Notes: a model not told the origin generated them from the sequence alone. Shown: positions 1 through 9,323, counted from the first letter of the stretch. The stretch: DNA of 31,319 bases from JAJAZB01 sp964244295 (GCA_964244295.1 CAXTIG010000062.1:1-31319); one strand, 5' to 3'. Numbers and translations: made by a program.

Positions 1-154
1 CGCCGAAGGGGTAAATGGCTTTTTTACGTTGCTCCGGCGAAAGAGAAGTCAGGAAGGTTTGGGCCGCCTCGGCGGCTTCGTCTTTCAGGCGCTGCGTGGG
101 GGTTTGGGCCAGCAGTGAGGTTGCGGTGAACAGCAGCAGCAGGAGGGTTTTCAT
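1..154 (-). CDS. Secreted DUF3500-like protein, N-terminal fragment (runs off the left edge)
   Basis: Reading from the ATG at 154 leftward gives about 51 residues before the window ends. Residues 1-17 form a signal peptide (MKTLLLLLLFTATSLLAQ-like, hydrophobic core followed by LAQ). The mature start contains FLTSLSPEQRKKAIYPFG, which resembles the opening of DUF3500 proteins (typically FLxSLSPEQRxKAxFPF). That family is exported and of unknown function in Bacteroidota. Only the first part is visible, so the assignment rests on one motif. It is divergent from the gamma-glutamyltransferase gene, with about 200 bases between them. No clear promoter was found on this strand. Confidence 0.6.
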   Translation of the reverse strand, partial: MKTLLLLLFTATSLLAQTPTQRLKDEAAEAAQTFLTSLSPEQRKKAIYPFG

Positions 155-293
155 GGGAAATCATGGTTAGAGGTTGCGGCAAGCTTGTCTGGTTGTGCGA
201 CGCACTGGTCACGCTAAACGGCGCGTCGCTTCGGGGTGCGTGGCAGCGGCAGGCCAAACGGTTGAAAAGGAAAGAATTCCGTAAAAACCGAAT

Positions 294-323
294 TTTGAGA
301 ATGCAAAACACCCCCTATCTTTC
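294..323 (+). promoter_or_regulatory. Candidate Bacteroidota-type promoter for the gamma-glutamyltransferase gene
   Basis: TTTG at 294-297 and TATCTTTC at 316-323, 18 bases apart, match the TTTG/TAnnTTTG pattern of the Bacteroidota primary sigma factor with one mismatch. Predicted start of transcription is near 330, about 20 bases before the ATG at 352. Confidence 0.5.
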
Positions 324-351
324 GTCTGCCTAACTCCTCAACCTGCTTTTT

Positions 352-2049
<1,698 letters not shown>

Positions 2050-2058
2050 GAATTGAAG

Positions 2059-2097
2059 CGGTCACGCGAAACGGTCCGCTGCTCGGCGTGACCGTTT
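2059..2097 (+). terminator. Hairpin after the gamma-glutamyltransferase gene
   Basis: CGGTCACGC (2059-2067) pairs perfectly with GCGTGACCG (2086-2094), followed by only TTT. The stem is good but the loop (18 bases) is long and the T run is short, so it may be a weak terminator or an mRNA end structure. Confidence 0.4.
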
Positions 2098-2138
2098 GTC
2101 AAACAAAAAAAAACTAACCGATCCATTTTTATAAATAA

Positions 2139-2564
2139 ATGAAAATCAACTTACTGCCCGCATTCTGTCTCCTCGCCGCCTTCGGCCTGACCGCTTCCCA
2201 ACCCCTCCACCGCCCAACCGCTGAAGGCTACGTGTTTGAACGGGATGCGGAGGTTGCCAAAACCGGTCCCGGCCCGCATCAGGGGCTGGGTAGCACCGTC
2301 GGGTATTCGTTTTTCGAGAAAGCGGAGGGCTACAAATTCTCCTTTCGCAAACGGGTGTTGTCGCCCGGCTCGTCCATCGGCTACCACGCCCAAAAAATCG
2401 ACGAAGTGTACTACATCCTCAGCGGCACCGGCCTGATGACCATCAACGGGAAAGAAATGCTCGTAAAATCCGGCGATGCCATCCTGACCCGGCCCGGCAG
2501 TTCGCACGGCTTGGTGCAGACGGGGACGGAAGCATTGACGCTGATTATTACATTCGAGAAGTAG
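2139..2564 (+). CDS. Exported single-domain cupin protein
   Basis: A 141-residue protein with an N-terminal signal peptide (about residues 1-20) and a cupin_2 barrel from about residue 67. Motif 1 reads GSSIGYHAQKIDEVYYILSG: His83 and Glu89 occupy metal-ligand positions, but the second histidine of the usual HxH is Gln85. Motif 2 contains PGSSHGL with His123. So three of the four usual metal ligands are present and one is replaced by Gln, as in some quercetinase-like and sugar-binding cupins. Enzymatic role unknown; it may bind a metal or small ligand in the periplasm. It lies 89 bases after the gamma-glutamyltransferase gene; a hairpin between them argues for partly separate transcription. 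Confidence 0.8.
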   Translation: MKINLLPAFCLLAAFGLTASQPLHRPTAEGYVFERDAEVAKTGPGPHQGLGSTVGYSFFEKAEGYKFSFRKRVLSPGSSIGYHAQKIDEVYYILSGTGLMTINGKEMLVKSGDAILTRPGSSHGLVQTGTEALTLIITFEK

Positions 2565-2869
2565 CAAGCAGGTTTCCCAACGGATTCAAGCGAGAGGGTA
2601 CCTTCTCCGGTCCATCCCTTTTTAGCGCTCTGTGCCTCCTTGCCCACCCTTGGTGAAAACCCACAAAACTGGCTGGAAAGGCTGATGGGTAGCCTGAAGC
2701 GCTGCGTTTCAAAACAGGCTTCGACTGGTATTTGACCTAAAACGCAGTTGTCGATACCACTATGAAGCGAAATAAAGCCAAAAATTGCCCTACCCGCGTT
2801 AAAATCTGTTAACGTCTTGACCTTGAAAACGGTACCGCCTACCTTCGGTCATTCATCAATCCGACTGTC
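2565..2869. other. Intergenic stretch, 305 bases
   Basis: No convincing coding sequence on either strand. It holds a short inverted repeat (CTGCGTTT at 2702-2709 against AAACGCAG at 2740-2747) and, at its right end, the promoter of the lipoprotein gene. Nothing else stands out. Confidence 0.6.
2816..2847 (+). promoter_or_regulatory. Candidate promoter for the lipoprotein gene
   Basis: CTTG at 2816-2819 and TACCTTCG at 2840-2847 with 20 bases between fit the Bacteroidota -33/-7 pattern (one mismatch in TAnnTTTG). Predicted transcript start near 2854, close to the ATG at 2870. Confidence 0.45.
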
Positions 2870-3679
2870 ATGAAACCGTACCTCTACCTCCTTGCCGCCG
2901 TTTGCCTGCTAGCTTCCTGCGCCCCCGAAACGGTACTCCGGCTTCGCCCGGTGGCCGAGGAAACCCGCTTCACCGACGGCCTGGAAGCGGTGAAAGGGGA
3001 AATCGGCGGCGTGAAAATCGTAACCGCCTTCGAGAGCGTGTACCACACCCGCGAAGGCGGGCAGAACCGGGATTACCTGATTTTCAACACCGAACTGTTT
3101 AACCTGACCGACCACGACCTGGACGTCCGCCCCAACGATTTCCGCTCCATGGTGCTCGATGCCGGCCAGCAGACGCTGTTTTCTAAACGTTACGAAGCCG
3201 ATGGCATCGCACGGGCCGTTACCTACGCGGCGCTCGACCCCGATCGGCAACTGCTCGAAACCGAAACAAGAATGAAGCGGGAGGAAGCCCGGCTGAAGGC
3301 CAACAAGGTGTTCAACACGGTACTCTTCGTGGCACTGGCCGCCGCTGCGGTGTCTACCTCCAACCCCAACAATTCCCGCTCTTACGGCGAGTACTGGCGG
3401 AAAGGCGTAACGCTCGATGCGGGTTTTCAAGCCTGGGCCATCAAGCGCGTGGCTGACCGGGCGACGTTTGCGAATCGGATGGACCGGCTGAATTGGGAGC
3501 AGAATAATTGGCGGCAGGAAACCTTCCGCCGCACCACACTGGCACCGGGCGCATCGTTGCGGGGCCGCTTGCTGGTGCCCGCCAACCGGGAAGCGGCGTT
3601 CGTGAAGTTGAGCTACCCGACGCCATCCGGCGACGTGCAGTTCTTGTTCGAACAACGGGCCGTCCGCGCCAAGCCGTAG
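2870..3679 (+). CDS. Lipoprotein of unknown function
   Basis: A 269-residue protein beginning with a clear lipoprotein signal: hydrophobic residues 4-16 and lipobox LLASC with the lipidated Cys at residue 17. After the Cys comes APET, without an Asp retention signal, so surface or outer-membrane location is possible. A short hydrophobic run lies near residues 145-158 (VFNTVLFVALAAAAVS), too short and Ala-rich to be a sure membrane segment. The C-terminal part is rich in Arg/Trp/Asn. I do not recognise a family. It has its own promoter and ends 31 bases before the left inverted repeat of the IS982 element, so its transcripts may read into the IS. Confidence 0.75.
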   Translation: MKPYLYLLAAVCLLASCAPETVLRLRPVAEETRFTDGLEAVKGEIGGVKIVTAFESVYHTREGGQNRDYLIFNTELFNLTDHDLDVRPNDFRSMVLDAGQQTLFSKRYEADGIARAVTYAALDPDRQLLETETRMKREEARLKANKVFNTVLFVALAAAAVSTSNPNNSRSYGEYWRKGVTLDAGFQAWAIKRVADRATFANRMDRLNWEQNNWRQETFRRTTLAPGASLRGRLLVPANREAAFVKLSYPTPSGDVQFLFEQRAVRAKP

Positions 3680-3710
3680 GGCGGGTTAAGTAGTTGTGCA
3701 GAGGTAATTC

Positions 3711-3728
3711 ACCTAAGTTGTGAGATAG
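3711..3728 (+). repeat. Left terminal inverted repeat of the IS982 element
   Basis: 18 bp, perfect match to the reverse complement of 4596-4613. The transposase stop codon lies inside this repeat (3713-3715). Confidence 0.9.
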
Positions 3729-4534
3729 TCAAAGGTCAGGGAAATGATGAAGAGGGAGATTTTGAGCATGAATCCCTCCGCCGTGACGGCGTGAATGTGC
3801 GCTGGCAGGCGGTCTTTGATTACGGCGAAAACCGTCTCGATGCGTTTGCGGAAATGGTTTTTGAGGAAAGCCAAGGAGGGCGAATCCGTGCGCTTGCTGT
3901 TCGATTTGCGAATCGTCAACAAGCCAACTTGTTCACATTCAGCTAACAAGGCCTCGATTTCGTAGTCCGTGTACCCGCTGTCGGCGTAGAGTTCGCTGCC
4001 AGCAGGCAAATCCAGCGGCATGGCCTGCCAGTCGGTGACATCGACGAAGGCCCCCGCGTAGAGGTAGAAATCGACGGGTAGTCCGTCTTCGGTCGTAATG
4101 ACCTCAACGCGAAACCCGTAAAAATACCTTCGTTTGCTGGCGCAGTAGCCTCGGTAGGCTTCGCCCTCCAGTAAACGAGAGCGGGAAATACGGAGGTTGT
4201 CGCAGACGGCCACGGGGAAGGAATCCATCAGGTAACGGGCCGATGCATTGAAGTCTTTTAAGGTGGCACCGACGGCGCGGAAAATGACCATCAACTGCGG
4301 TTGCAGACGGGGCAGTCGGCGGTTGAATTGGGATTTGTCAGGGCATTTAAATCCCTGATGGTCAGTCATGTATTTAACGGCTGAGGTTTGATTACCGAAA
4401 AAAAACAGGGCTGACATCAGGGCCGTTGTCAAGACTTGGGCATCAGAAAAACGGGTATGGGGGTCTTCGCGCCAGCCCACCGAGTGGAGGAAATCGTCCA
4501 AAAAACAATAGATTGCAATGGCCTTCTGGTTCAT
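3713..4534 (-). CDS. IS982-family DDE transposase
   Basis: A 273-residue transposase, near full length for the family (about 270-300). It has the DDE fold of transposase_11/IS982 type: probable catalytic residues are Asp104 (YLMDSFPV), Asp185 (LYADSGYTD) and Glu233 (KRIETVFAVIK). N-terminal residues 20-70 carry the IS982-typical segment with RFSDAQVLTTALMSALFF. The reading frame is intact, so the element may still be mobile. The stop codon is embedded in the left terminal repeat, which is usual in compact IS elements. Confidence 0.93.
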   Translation of the reverse strand: MNQKAIAIYCFLDDFLHSVGWREDPHTRFSDAQVLTTALMSALFFFGNQTSAVKYMTDHQGFKCPDKSQFNRRLPRLQPQLMVIFRAVGATLKDFNASARYLMDSFPVAVCDNLRISRSRLLEGEAYRGYCASKRRYFYGFRVEVITTEDGLPVDFYLYAGAFVDVTDWQAMPLDLPAGSELYADSGYTDYEIEALLAECEQVGLLTIRKSNSKRTDSPSLAFLKNHFRKRIETVFAVIKDRLPAHIHAVTAEGFMLKISLFIISLTFDYLTT

Positions 4535-4595
4535 GGTTGAGCAATTTGAGGTGTGGTAACTCCAAATATACTCAGCCGAGAATCGAAGGCTTTTT

Positions 4596-4613
4596 CTATC
4601 TCACAACTTAGGT
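4596..4613 (-). repeat. Right terminal inverted repeat of the IS982 element
   Basis: 18 bp, the partner of 3711-3728. Its outermost base, 4613, also supplies the last base of the stop codon of the neighbouring PycTM-like gene. Confidence 0.9.
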
Positions 4614-5182
4614 TAAATTAGGAATTGCCGAATCAGGAAGGTCAACGTGGTGACAATCATCCCGACCAGGAAGACCGAATACGAGGTACGGAGCATCCGG
4701 TATTTCCGGTTGAGTACCTGGCCCTGCACGTAAAAATCGCGGAGCAGAATTCGGTATAGAAAGTTAGAATCCTGGAGTGTGGCCAGCATAACTTCTTCGT
4801 ATTCCTCCAGTGGAAGGGTCGAATAATTGCCAAAAAAAATCAGGTGCGCCTGTTTACTCTCGATTTCATCCGGGGTCATTCGATTACGAATCAGGCTGGG
4901 CCGGGTGGCCAGGATGGCAAAAATGCTGGTAGCCAGGCAGGTAGTGACCAGCGATAGCATCGGAATCAGCAGGTTTTGCCAAAATTCGATGTTCCGGGCG
5001 GCCGACCCGATGGCCAGTGACATAATCACCGTGTTGATGGAAATCATGATGTTGGCCTTGTTGTCGGCCAATCCATTCAACTGGTTGAGGTTGTTGGACA
5101 TCACACGGAAAAACGCGTTGATGCCGCTTTCGTGCATTTTTTCGGGAGGCACGGCGGCCTCGGGAGCAGTGTAGGGGTTCAT
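4613..5182 (-). CDS. PycTM-like (DUF5706) membrane protein, orphan Pycsar-type effector
   Basis: PycTM proteins are the membrane effectors of Pycsar, where cCMP or cUMP from a pyrimidine cyclase triggers membrane damage during phage infection. This 189-residue protein has the family features: segment LADNKANIMISINTVIMSLAIG (first membrane helix, about 43-62), second helix about 71-93, a soluble region with HLIFFGNYSTLPLEEYEEVM, and a third helix at about 167-186. I chose ATG 5182; a longer frame reaches 5320 but adds only a basic, low-plausibility leader. No cyclase gene is adjacent (dxs is upstream, the lipoprotein downstream), so the signal source is unknown and defence function is inference. 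The stop codon uses one base of the abutting IS982 repeat, so a few C-terminal residues may have been changed. Confidence 0.78.
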   Translation of the reverse strand: MNPYTAPEAAVPPEKMHESGINAFFRVMSNNLNQLNGLADNKANIMISINTVIMSLAIGSAARNIEFWQNLLIPMLSLVTTCLATSIFAILATRPSLIRNRMTPDEIESKQAHLIFFGNYSTLPLEEYEEVMLATLQDSNFLYRILLRDFYVQGQVLNRKYRMLRTSYSVFLVGMIVTTLTFLIRQFLI

Positions 5183-5380
5183 CAAATACAAAAGGCAGCC
5201 TGACGCAAGACCAGAGTTTGGCGTGAAATGAGTTTTCAGAAAAATTCTCAGATTGGTGTTGCGTCGCCGAGCGCGCTTCGGGCTGGAGAAGCCCCTTAGT
5301 TGCGTCCGACCAGAAGGCAAGTTACGCCAAACGTTGAAAAATTTTGTTTCCAGAACTAGTTTCGGTTTCGCTTCTGGCGA

Positions 5381-5428
5381 TTTTCCACAAAAAAAGGCAA
5401 TCCTCGGATTGCCTTTTTTTGTGGAAAA
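5381..5428 (-). terminator. Strong hairpin terminator after dxs
   Basis: TTTTCCACAAAAAAAGGCAATCC (two pieces: 5381-5390 and 5391-5403) pairs without mismatch with 5406-5428 around a 2-base loop. On the minus strand it reads as a GGCAATCC/GGATTGCC stem followed by seven T. It lies directly behind the dxs stop codon and is symmetrical enough to work in both directions. Confidence 0.85.
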
Positions 5429-5437
5429 CTCTTGGAA

Positions 5438-7372
5438 TCAAACCCGAACCCGGGCGTTGGCCCAGCACAGTTCGCGCACCGCTTCGGCAATACCCGCCGG
5501 GTCGAAGCCGCATTCGCGGTGGAGTTCGAGTTGCTCGCCGTGCTCCACCACGCGGTCGGGGATGCCGAGGCGTTTGAGGCGGGCGGTGTAGCCGTGGTCG
5601 GTCATGAATTCGGCGATGGCCGAGCCGAAGCCGCCCAGCAAACAGCCGTCTTCGACGGTCAGGATTTTATCAAATTTCCGAAAAACCTCGTGCAGCAGTG
5701 CCTCGTCGAGGGGTTTCACAAAACGCAGGTCGTAGTGGGCGGGCGAAAGCCCCTCGCGTTCGAGCAGCCGGGTGGCTTCCACCGCGTAGTTGCCGATGTG
5801 ACCGATGGTCAGGATGGCGACCTCGTCGCCGTCCTTGATTTTGCGGCCCTTCCCGATTTCCACTTTTTCCAGCGGGGTTTGCCAGTTGGGCATCACGCCT
5901 TCGCCGCGCGGGTAACGGATGCTGAAGGCTTTGCCCAGCGCCTTCGTCTCGTCGAGCGAGGCCGTGAACATCAGGTTGCGGAGTTCGTGCTCGTTCATCG
6001 GGGCGCTCACGATGAGGTTGGGGATGCAGCGCAGGTAGGCCAAATCGTAAGCGCCGTGGTGGGTCGGCCCGTCGGCCCCGGCGAAGCCAGCCCGGTCGAG
6101 GCAGAAAATCACGGGCAATTCCTGAATCGCCACGTCGTGGATGACCTGGTCGTAGGCCCGCTGCATGAAACTGCTGTAGATGTTGCAGAACACCGTCAGG
6201 CCCTGCGTCGCCATGCCCGCCGAAAACGTCACGGCGTGTTGCTCGGCGATGCCCACGTCGAAGGCCCGCTCTGGCATGGCCTTCATCAACAAATTCATCG
6301 ACGAACCCGAAGGCATGGCGGGCGTCACGCCCACGATTTTCGGATTTTGCCGGGCCAGTTCCACGAGCGTATGGCCGAACACGTCCTGGTACTTGGGTGC
6401 CTGGGGCAGGTCGTAGGTTTTCTTGAAAATCTCCCCCGTGATTTTGTCGAATTTCCCCGGCGCGTGCCACTTGGTCTGGTCTTTCTCGGCCAGCGCGTAG
6501 CCCTTGCCCTTCACCGTCACGGCGTGCAGAATTTTCGGACCGGGGATGTTTTTGAGGTCGTTGAAAATCTCCACCAGGTGATCCACGTCGTGCCCGTCCA
6601 CGGGGCCGAAGTAGCGCAAGTGCAGGCTCTCGAAGAGGTTGCTCTGGTGAAGCAGCGTGGCCTTCAGGCCGGTTTCGACTTTGGAAACGACCTCCTGCGC
6701 CGTTTTCCCGAAGGTGCTCAGCTTGCCCAGCAGGTTCCAGACTTCGTCCTTCACCTTGTTGTAGGTGTGCGAGGTGGTGATGTCGGTCAGGTAATCCTTG
6801 AGCGCCCCCACGTTGGGGTCGATGCTCATGCAGTTGTCGTTGAGTACGATGAGCAGATTCGTGTCGATGCTGCCCGCGTGGTTCATCGCCTCGAAGGCTT
6901 GCCCGGCGGTCATGGCCCCGTCGCCAATCACGGCGATGTGCTGGCGGCTGGCGTTGCCGTTGTGCCGCGAGCCGACGGCCATGCCCAGCGCCGCCGAAAT
7001 CGAGGTGGAAGAGTGCCCCACGCCGAAGGCATCGTAGGTACTTTCTTTTCGTTTGGGAAAACCCGACAGCCCACCGTAGAGTCGGTTGGTGGGGAAAGCG
7101 TCGCGCCGCCCGGTCAGGATTTTGTGGCCGTAGGCTTGGTGCCCCACATCCCAGACGAGTTGGTCGTCGGGGGTGTTGAAGACGTAGTGCAGCGCCACGG
7201 TCAGTTCGACCACGCCCAGACTCGCCCCGAAGTGCCCACCATACACCGACACGTCGTCGATGATGAATTGACGGAGTTCGGCGCAAACCTGCTGGAGTTG
7301 GTCTTTGTCCAGCTTCCGTAAATCGAGGGGCGAGTCGAGTTGGGCGAGGAGTTTGCCGGGGGTGATGAGCAT
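5438..7372 (-). CDS. dxs: 1-deoxy-D-xylulose-5-phosphate synthase
   Basis: Dxs condenses pyruvate and glyceraldehyde 3-phosphate, with thiamine diphosphate, in the first step of the MEP isoprenoid pathway (cytoplasm). The 644-residue protein has the whole set of motifs: VYGGHFGASLGVVELTVALH (His47), VWDVGHQAYGHKILTGR, GVGHSSTSISAALGMA, the ThDP motif GDG at 150-152 followed by NDN at 178-180, DVGIAEQHAVTFSAGMA with the catalytic Glu, and RAGFAGADGPTHHGAYDL. I chose ATG 7372: a frame reaching 7426 exists, but the predicted -7 box lies at 7395-7402, so that start would be upstream of the transcript. Single gene with its own promoter and terminator. Confidence 0.97.
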   Translation of the reverse strand: MLITPGKLLAQLDSPLDLRKLDKDQLQQVCAELRQFIIDDVSVYGGHFGASLGVVELTVALHYVFNTPDDQLVWDVGHQAYGHKILTGRRDAFPTNRLYGGLSGFPKRKESTYDAFGVGHSSTSISAALGMAVGSRHNGNASRQHIAVIGDGAMTAGQAFEAMNHAGSIDTNLLIVLNDNCMSIDPNVGALKDYLTDITTSHTYNKVKDEVWNLLGKLSTFGKTAQEVVSKVETGLKATLLHQSNLFESLHLRYFGPVDGHDVDHLVEIFNDLKNIPGPKILHAVTVKGKGYALAEKDQTKWHAPGKFDKITGEIFKKTYDLPQAPKYQDVFGHTLVELARQNPKIVGVTPAMPSGSSMNLLMKAMPERAFDVGIAEQHAVTFSAGMATQGLTVFCNIYSSFMQRAYDQVIHDVAIQELPVIFCLDRAGFAGADGPTHHGAYDLAYLRCIPNLIVSAPMNEHELRNLMFTASLDETKALGKAFSIRYPRGEGVMPNWQTPLEKVEIGKGRKIKDGDEVAILTIGHIGNYAVEATRLLEREGLSPAHYDLRFVKPLDEALLHEVFRKFDKILTVEDGCLLGGFGSAIAEFMTDHGYTARLKRLGIPDRVVEHGEQLELHRECGFDPAGIAEAVRELCWANARVRV

Positions 7373-7394
7373 GGAGTGAAGCAAAAATCTGCGG

Positions 7395-7426
7395 GAAATG
7401 TAGAATAAACCTACGGAATTCCCCAA
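7395..7426 (-). promoter_or_regulatory. Candidate dxs promoter
   Basis: Minus strand: TTG (7426-7424), 21 bases, then TACATTTC (7402-7395), close to TTTG/TAnnTTTG. The predicted transcript start, near 7388, is 15 bases before ATG 7372. This decides the start codon of dxs. Confidence 0.5.
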
Positions 7427-7465
7427 CGGTTTGGGCGGGACAAATTTGAATGACTACCCTCGGTG

Positions 7466-7511
7466 GTTCGCTCCGTAGCGTAGGGTTTAAACCCTACGCT
7501 ACGGAGCGAAC
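7466..7511. repeat. Perfect 46-bp palindrome without spacer
   Basis: Bases 7466-7488 are the exact reverse complement of 7489-7511; the centre is GGGTTTAAACCC and the outer part contains CTCCGTAGCGTAG. It sits between the rhomboid terminator and the dxs promoter, outside both. It might be a REP-like or small mobile palindrome. Confidence 0.85.
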
Positions 7512-7551
7512 GGATTGCCCAAAAAGACGACAAAAATACGGTATTCCAATG

Positions 7552-7577
7552 AAAAACCCCCCGTTAGCGACGGGGGG
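7552..7577 (-). terminator. Terminator of the rhomboid genes
   Basis: CCCCCCGT (7557-7564) pairs with ACGGGGGG (7570-7577) around a 5-base loop; on the minus strand the stem is followed by TTTTT (7556-7552). It follows the stop codon of the rhomboid gene ending at 7600. Confidence 0.85.
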
Positions 7578-7599
7578 TCGGGCGTGGCTTGGTAAATCG

Positions 7600-8502
7600 T
7601 TAATTCCGCTGACTGGCCTTAAACAACTTCTGCTTCTCCTCCCTCGTCAGGCTTTCGTAGCCCGATTTGGAAATTTTATCGAGAATCGCATCCACCTCGT
7701 CGTCGTCGGGGAAGCCGTCGGGGGTCATCGAGGTGTAGGTAGTTTTGGTCTGCGAGCGGTACGTCACCTTCATCGAAGGCCGGGGTTTGGGCTTAAACAA
7801 ATTCCGCACGAAGGTCGTCAGGCCGTCGAGGGGTTTGCCCAAATCGGAGCCGCGCTGGAGTTGTTTGATGAAAATAAACCCGAGTAGCGCCCCGCCGAGG
7901 TGGGCGATGTTGCCGCCGGCATTCGACCCCGTGCTCTGGGCGAAGGAAAGAATCAGGTAAAACAAGGCAATGTACTTGATGCGCACCGGCCCAAAAAATA
8001 GGAGATGAAACGAGTAATTTGGCAGCAAGGTAGCCGCCCCGAACACCACCGCAAAGGCCGCCCCGGAGGCCCCAATCATCACCGAGCCGGCGACGCGTTC
8101 GTGGAAATACGGCACCAGATTGTAAATCGCCACGTAAGCAATCCCCCCCACGATGCCGCCGAGCAGGTACAGGTTCACCACGCGCCGGTTGCCCAGGTAT
8201 TCATCCACCAACCGCCCGAACCAGTACAGGAACAGCATGTTGAACAGGATGTGGAAGGGGTCTTCGTGGGTAAAAAAGTACGTGAGGAGCGTCCAGGGCC
8301 GTTGGGCAAGTTCGGGCAGCGAAGCGGGCAGCTCCAACTGGTTGACCACCAGTTCATAATACCCGTCCATTTTCGACAGCTTCAACACGACGTGCGCGAT
8401 GAGCAACGTCAGAAACACGATGACGTTGACCAAAATAATTTGCACCAATCCGTTTTCCCGTTTGGTGAAGGCGCCTTTGAAATCGTCGAGAAAGCCGCTC
8501 AT
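7600..8502 (-). CDS. Rhomboid family intramembrane serine protease with C-terminal extension
   Basis: Rhomboids cleave membrane-protein segments within the bilayer using a Ser-His dyad. In this 300-residue protein the Ser is Ser146 in MIGASGAAFAVVFG and the His is His201 in GGNIAHLGGALLGF; the family motif HILFNMLFLYWFGR is at about 84-97. About six membrane helices lie between residues 20 and 213. The last 85 residues are soluble, charged and rich in Thr/Asp/Lys, as in a C-terminal extension common in Bacteroidota rhomboids. Three bases separate it from the upstream rhomboid gene, so the two are one operon. Substrates cannot be told from sequence. Confidence 0.93.
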   Translation of the reverse strand: MSGFLDDFKGAFTKRENGLVQIILVNVIVFLTLLIAHVVLKLSKMDGYYELVVNQLELPASLPELAQRPWTLLTYFFTHEDPFHILFNMLFLYWFGRLVDEYLGNRRVVNLYLLGGIVGGIAYVAIYNLVPYFHERVAGSVMIGASGAAFAVVFGAATLLPNYSFHLLFFGPVRIKYIALFYLILSFAQSTGSNAGGNIAHLGGALLGFIFIKQLQRGSDLGKPLDGLTTFVRNLFKPKPRPSMKVTYRSQTKTTYTSMTPDGFPDDDEVDAILDKISKSGYESLTREEKQKLFKASQRN

Positions 8503-8505
8503 GAC

Positions 8506-9300
8506 TCAATAGAATTTTTTCCGTTGGGAACCCCAGTAGCGAATCAGCACAAAAGCAAAAACCATTCCGCCTATGTGGGCAAAGTGCGCGACGTTGTCGC
8601 CCTGGGCGTTATGGACTCCCGCGTAGAGTTCGTAAAGCCCGTATAAAGCTACAAAATATTTCGCTTTGATGGGAAAGGGGAAAAACAACAAAAACAGTTC
8701 GGTATTCGGGAACAACAAGCCAAACGCCGCCAGAATCCCGAAAATTGCGCCCGACGCCCCCACCATCGGAATGTCGGCGTGGAGCGAAACCAGGCCCTGG
8801 GCAATCGCCAGGCTGTTTTGAATCAAACCGGGGTTTTCCGGATTGGCTTCAAAACTGTTGATAAACGAATCGAAATGCTGCACGATGCGCTGCCCGCCTT
8901 CCATACTCAACAAACTGCTGAAGGCCAGCGGCGAAGGCGCGTCTTTGTACACGTCGATGGTGCGCTGCAACTCCTGCATCTCGTAATAATTCACGCCGGA
9001 GTACAGCAGGCCCGCGCCGATGCCCGTGAACAGGTAAAAAAACGCAAACCGCTTCTCGCCCCAAACCTGCTCCAGCAGCGGCCCGAACATGAACAAGCCG
9101 AACATATTGGTAAACAAGTGCCCCAGCCCGCCGTGCAGAAACATGTGCGTGACGAACTGCCAGGGTTTAAACAGCGACGACCCCACGTAGTGCAGGCCGA
9201 ACAGCGTCGAGAAATCGAGTTTCAACAGCGACTCCGCCGCGAAAATCAATACGTTAATCAGCAAAAGGTTGCGAACAACCGGGGTAAGGCGAGTATTCAT
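8506..9300 (-). CDS. Rhomboid family intramembrane serine protease
   Basis: A 264-residue second rhomboid. Catalytic Ser183 lies in MVGASGAIFGILAAFG and the partner His is probably His242 in NVAHFAHIGGMVFAF. The conserved HMFLHGGLGHLFTNMFGLFMFG stretch is at about 52-73. Between about residues 105 and 175 there is an unusually long loop (EMQELQRTIDVYKDAPSP onward), expected to be extracytoplasmic, which separates helices 2 and 3 relative to a minimal rhomboid. It is the first gene of a two-gene rhomboid operon. Its ATG directly abuts the T-rich tail of the mutL terminator hairpin. Confidence 0.92.
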   Translation of the reverse strand: MNTRLTPVVRNLLLINVLIFAAESLLKLDFSTLFGLHYVGSSLFKPWQFVTHMFLHGGLGHLFTNMFGLFMFGPLLEQVWGEKRFAFFYLFTGIGAGLLYSGVNYYEMQELQRTIDVYKDAPSPLAFSSLLSMEGGQRIVQHFDSFINSFEANPENPGLIQNSLAIAQGLVSLHADIPMVGASGAIFGILAAFGLLFPNTELFLLFFPFPIKAKYFVALYGLYELYAGVHNAQGDNVAHFAHIGGMVFAFVLIRYWGSQRKKFY

Positions 9301-9323
9301 AAAAGAAAAGCCCCCTTCGGGGG
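9301..9323 (-). terminator. mutL terminator abutting the rhomboid start codon
   Basis: On the minus strand CCCCC-GAA-GGGGG (9323-9311) is followed by CTTTTCTTTT (to 9301), and the next base starts the rhomboid ATG (9300). It is a standard GC hairpin plus T-rich tail for mutL, which stops at 9350. Confidence 0.75.

Larger units (their letters stand above)
3711..4613 (-). mobile_element. IS982-family insertion sequence, intact, 903 bp
   Basis: The element is bounded by perfect 18-bp inverted repeats: ACCTAAGTTGTGAGATAG at 3711-3728 and its reverse complement at 4596-4613. The terminal ACC is typical of IS982-family ends. One full-length transposase gene fills it. Flanking bases (GTAATTC on the left, TAAATTA on the right) do not form an exact target duplication, whereas IS982 members usually leave a short one. 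Confidence 0.92.

Noticed and set aside
2411..2647. 78-codon minus-strand frame over the cupin gene
   Set aside because: Overlaps the well-supported cupin and shows no conserved pattern.
3711..4613. Second reading frame in the IS982 element (4426-4611, plus)
   Set aside because: Antisense to the transposase N-terminus and its end, without motif.
5183..5320. 46-residue N-terminal extension of the PycTM-like protein
   Set aside because: Arg-rich, no similarity to the family, and relatives begin close to the chosen ATG.
5432..7321. 629-codon open frame on the plus strand
   Set aside because: Exact antisense of dxs; the translation is His/Val/Gly-rich with no family motif, as expected for a shadow in G+C-rich DNA.
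4613..7372. Complete Pycsar operon
   Set aside because: No cyclase gene is present on either side; dxs is an unrelated housekeeping gene.
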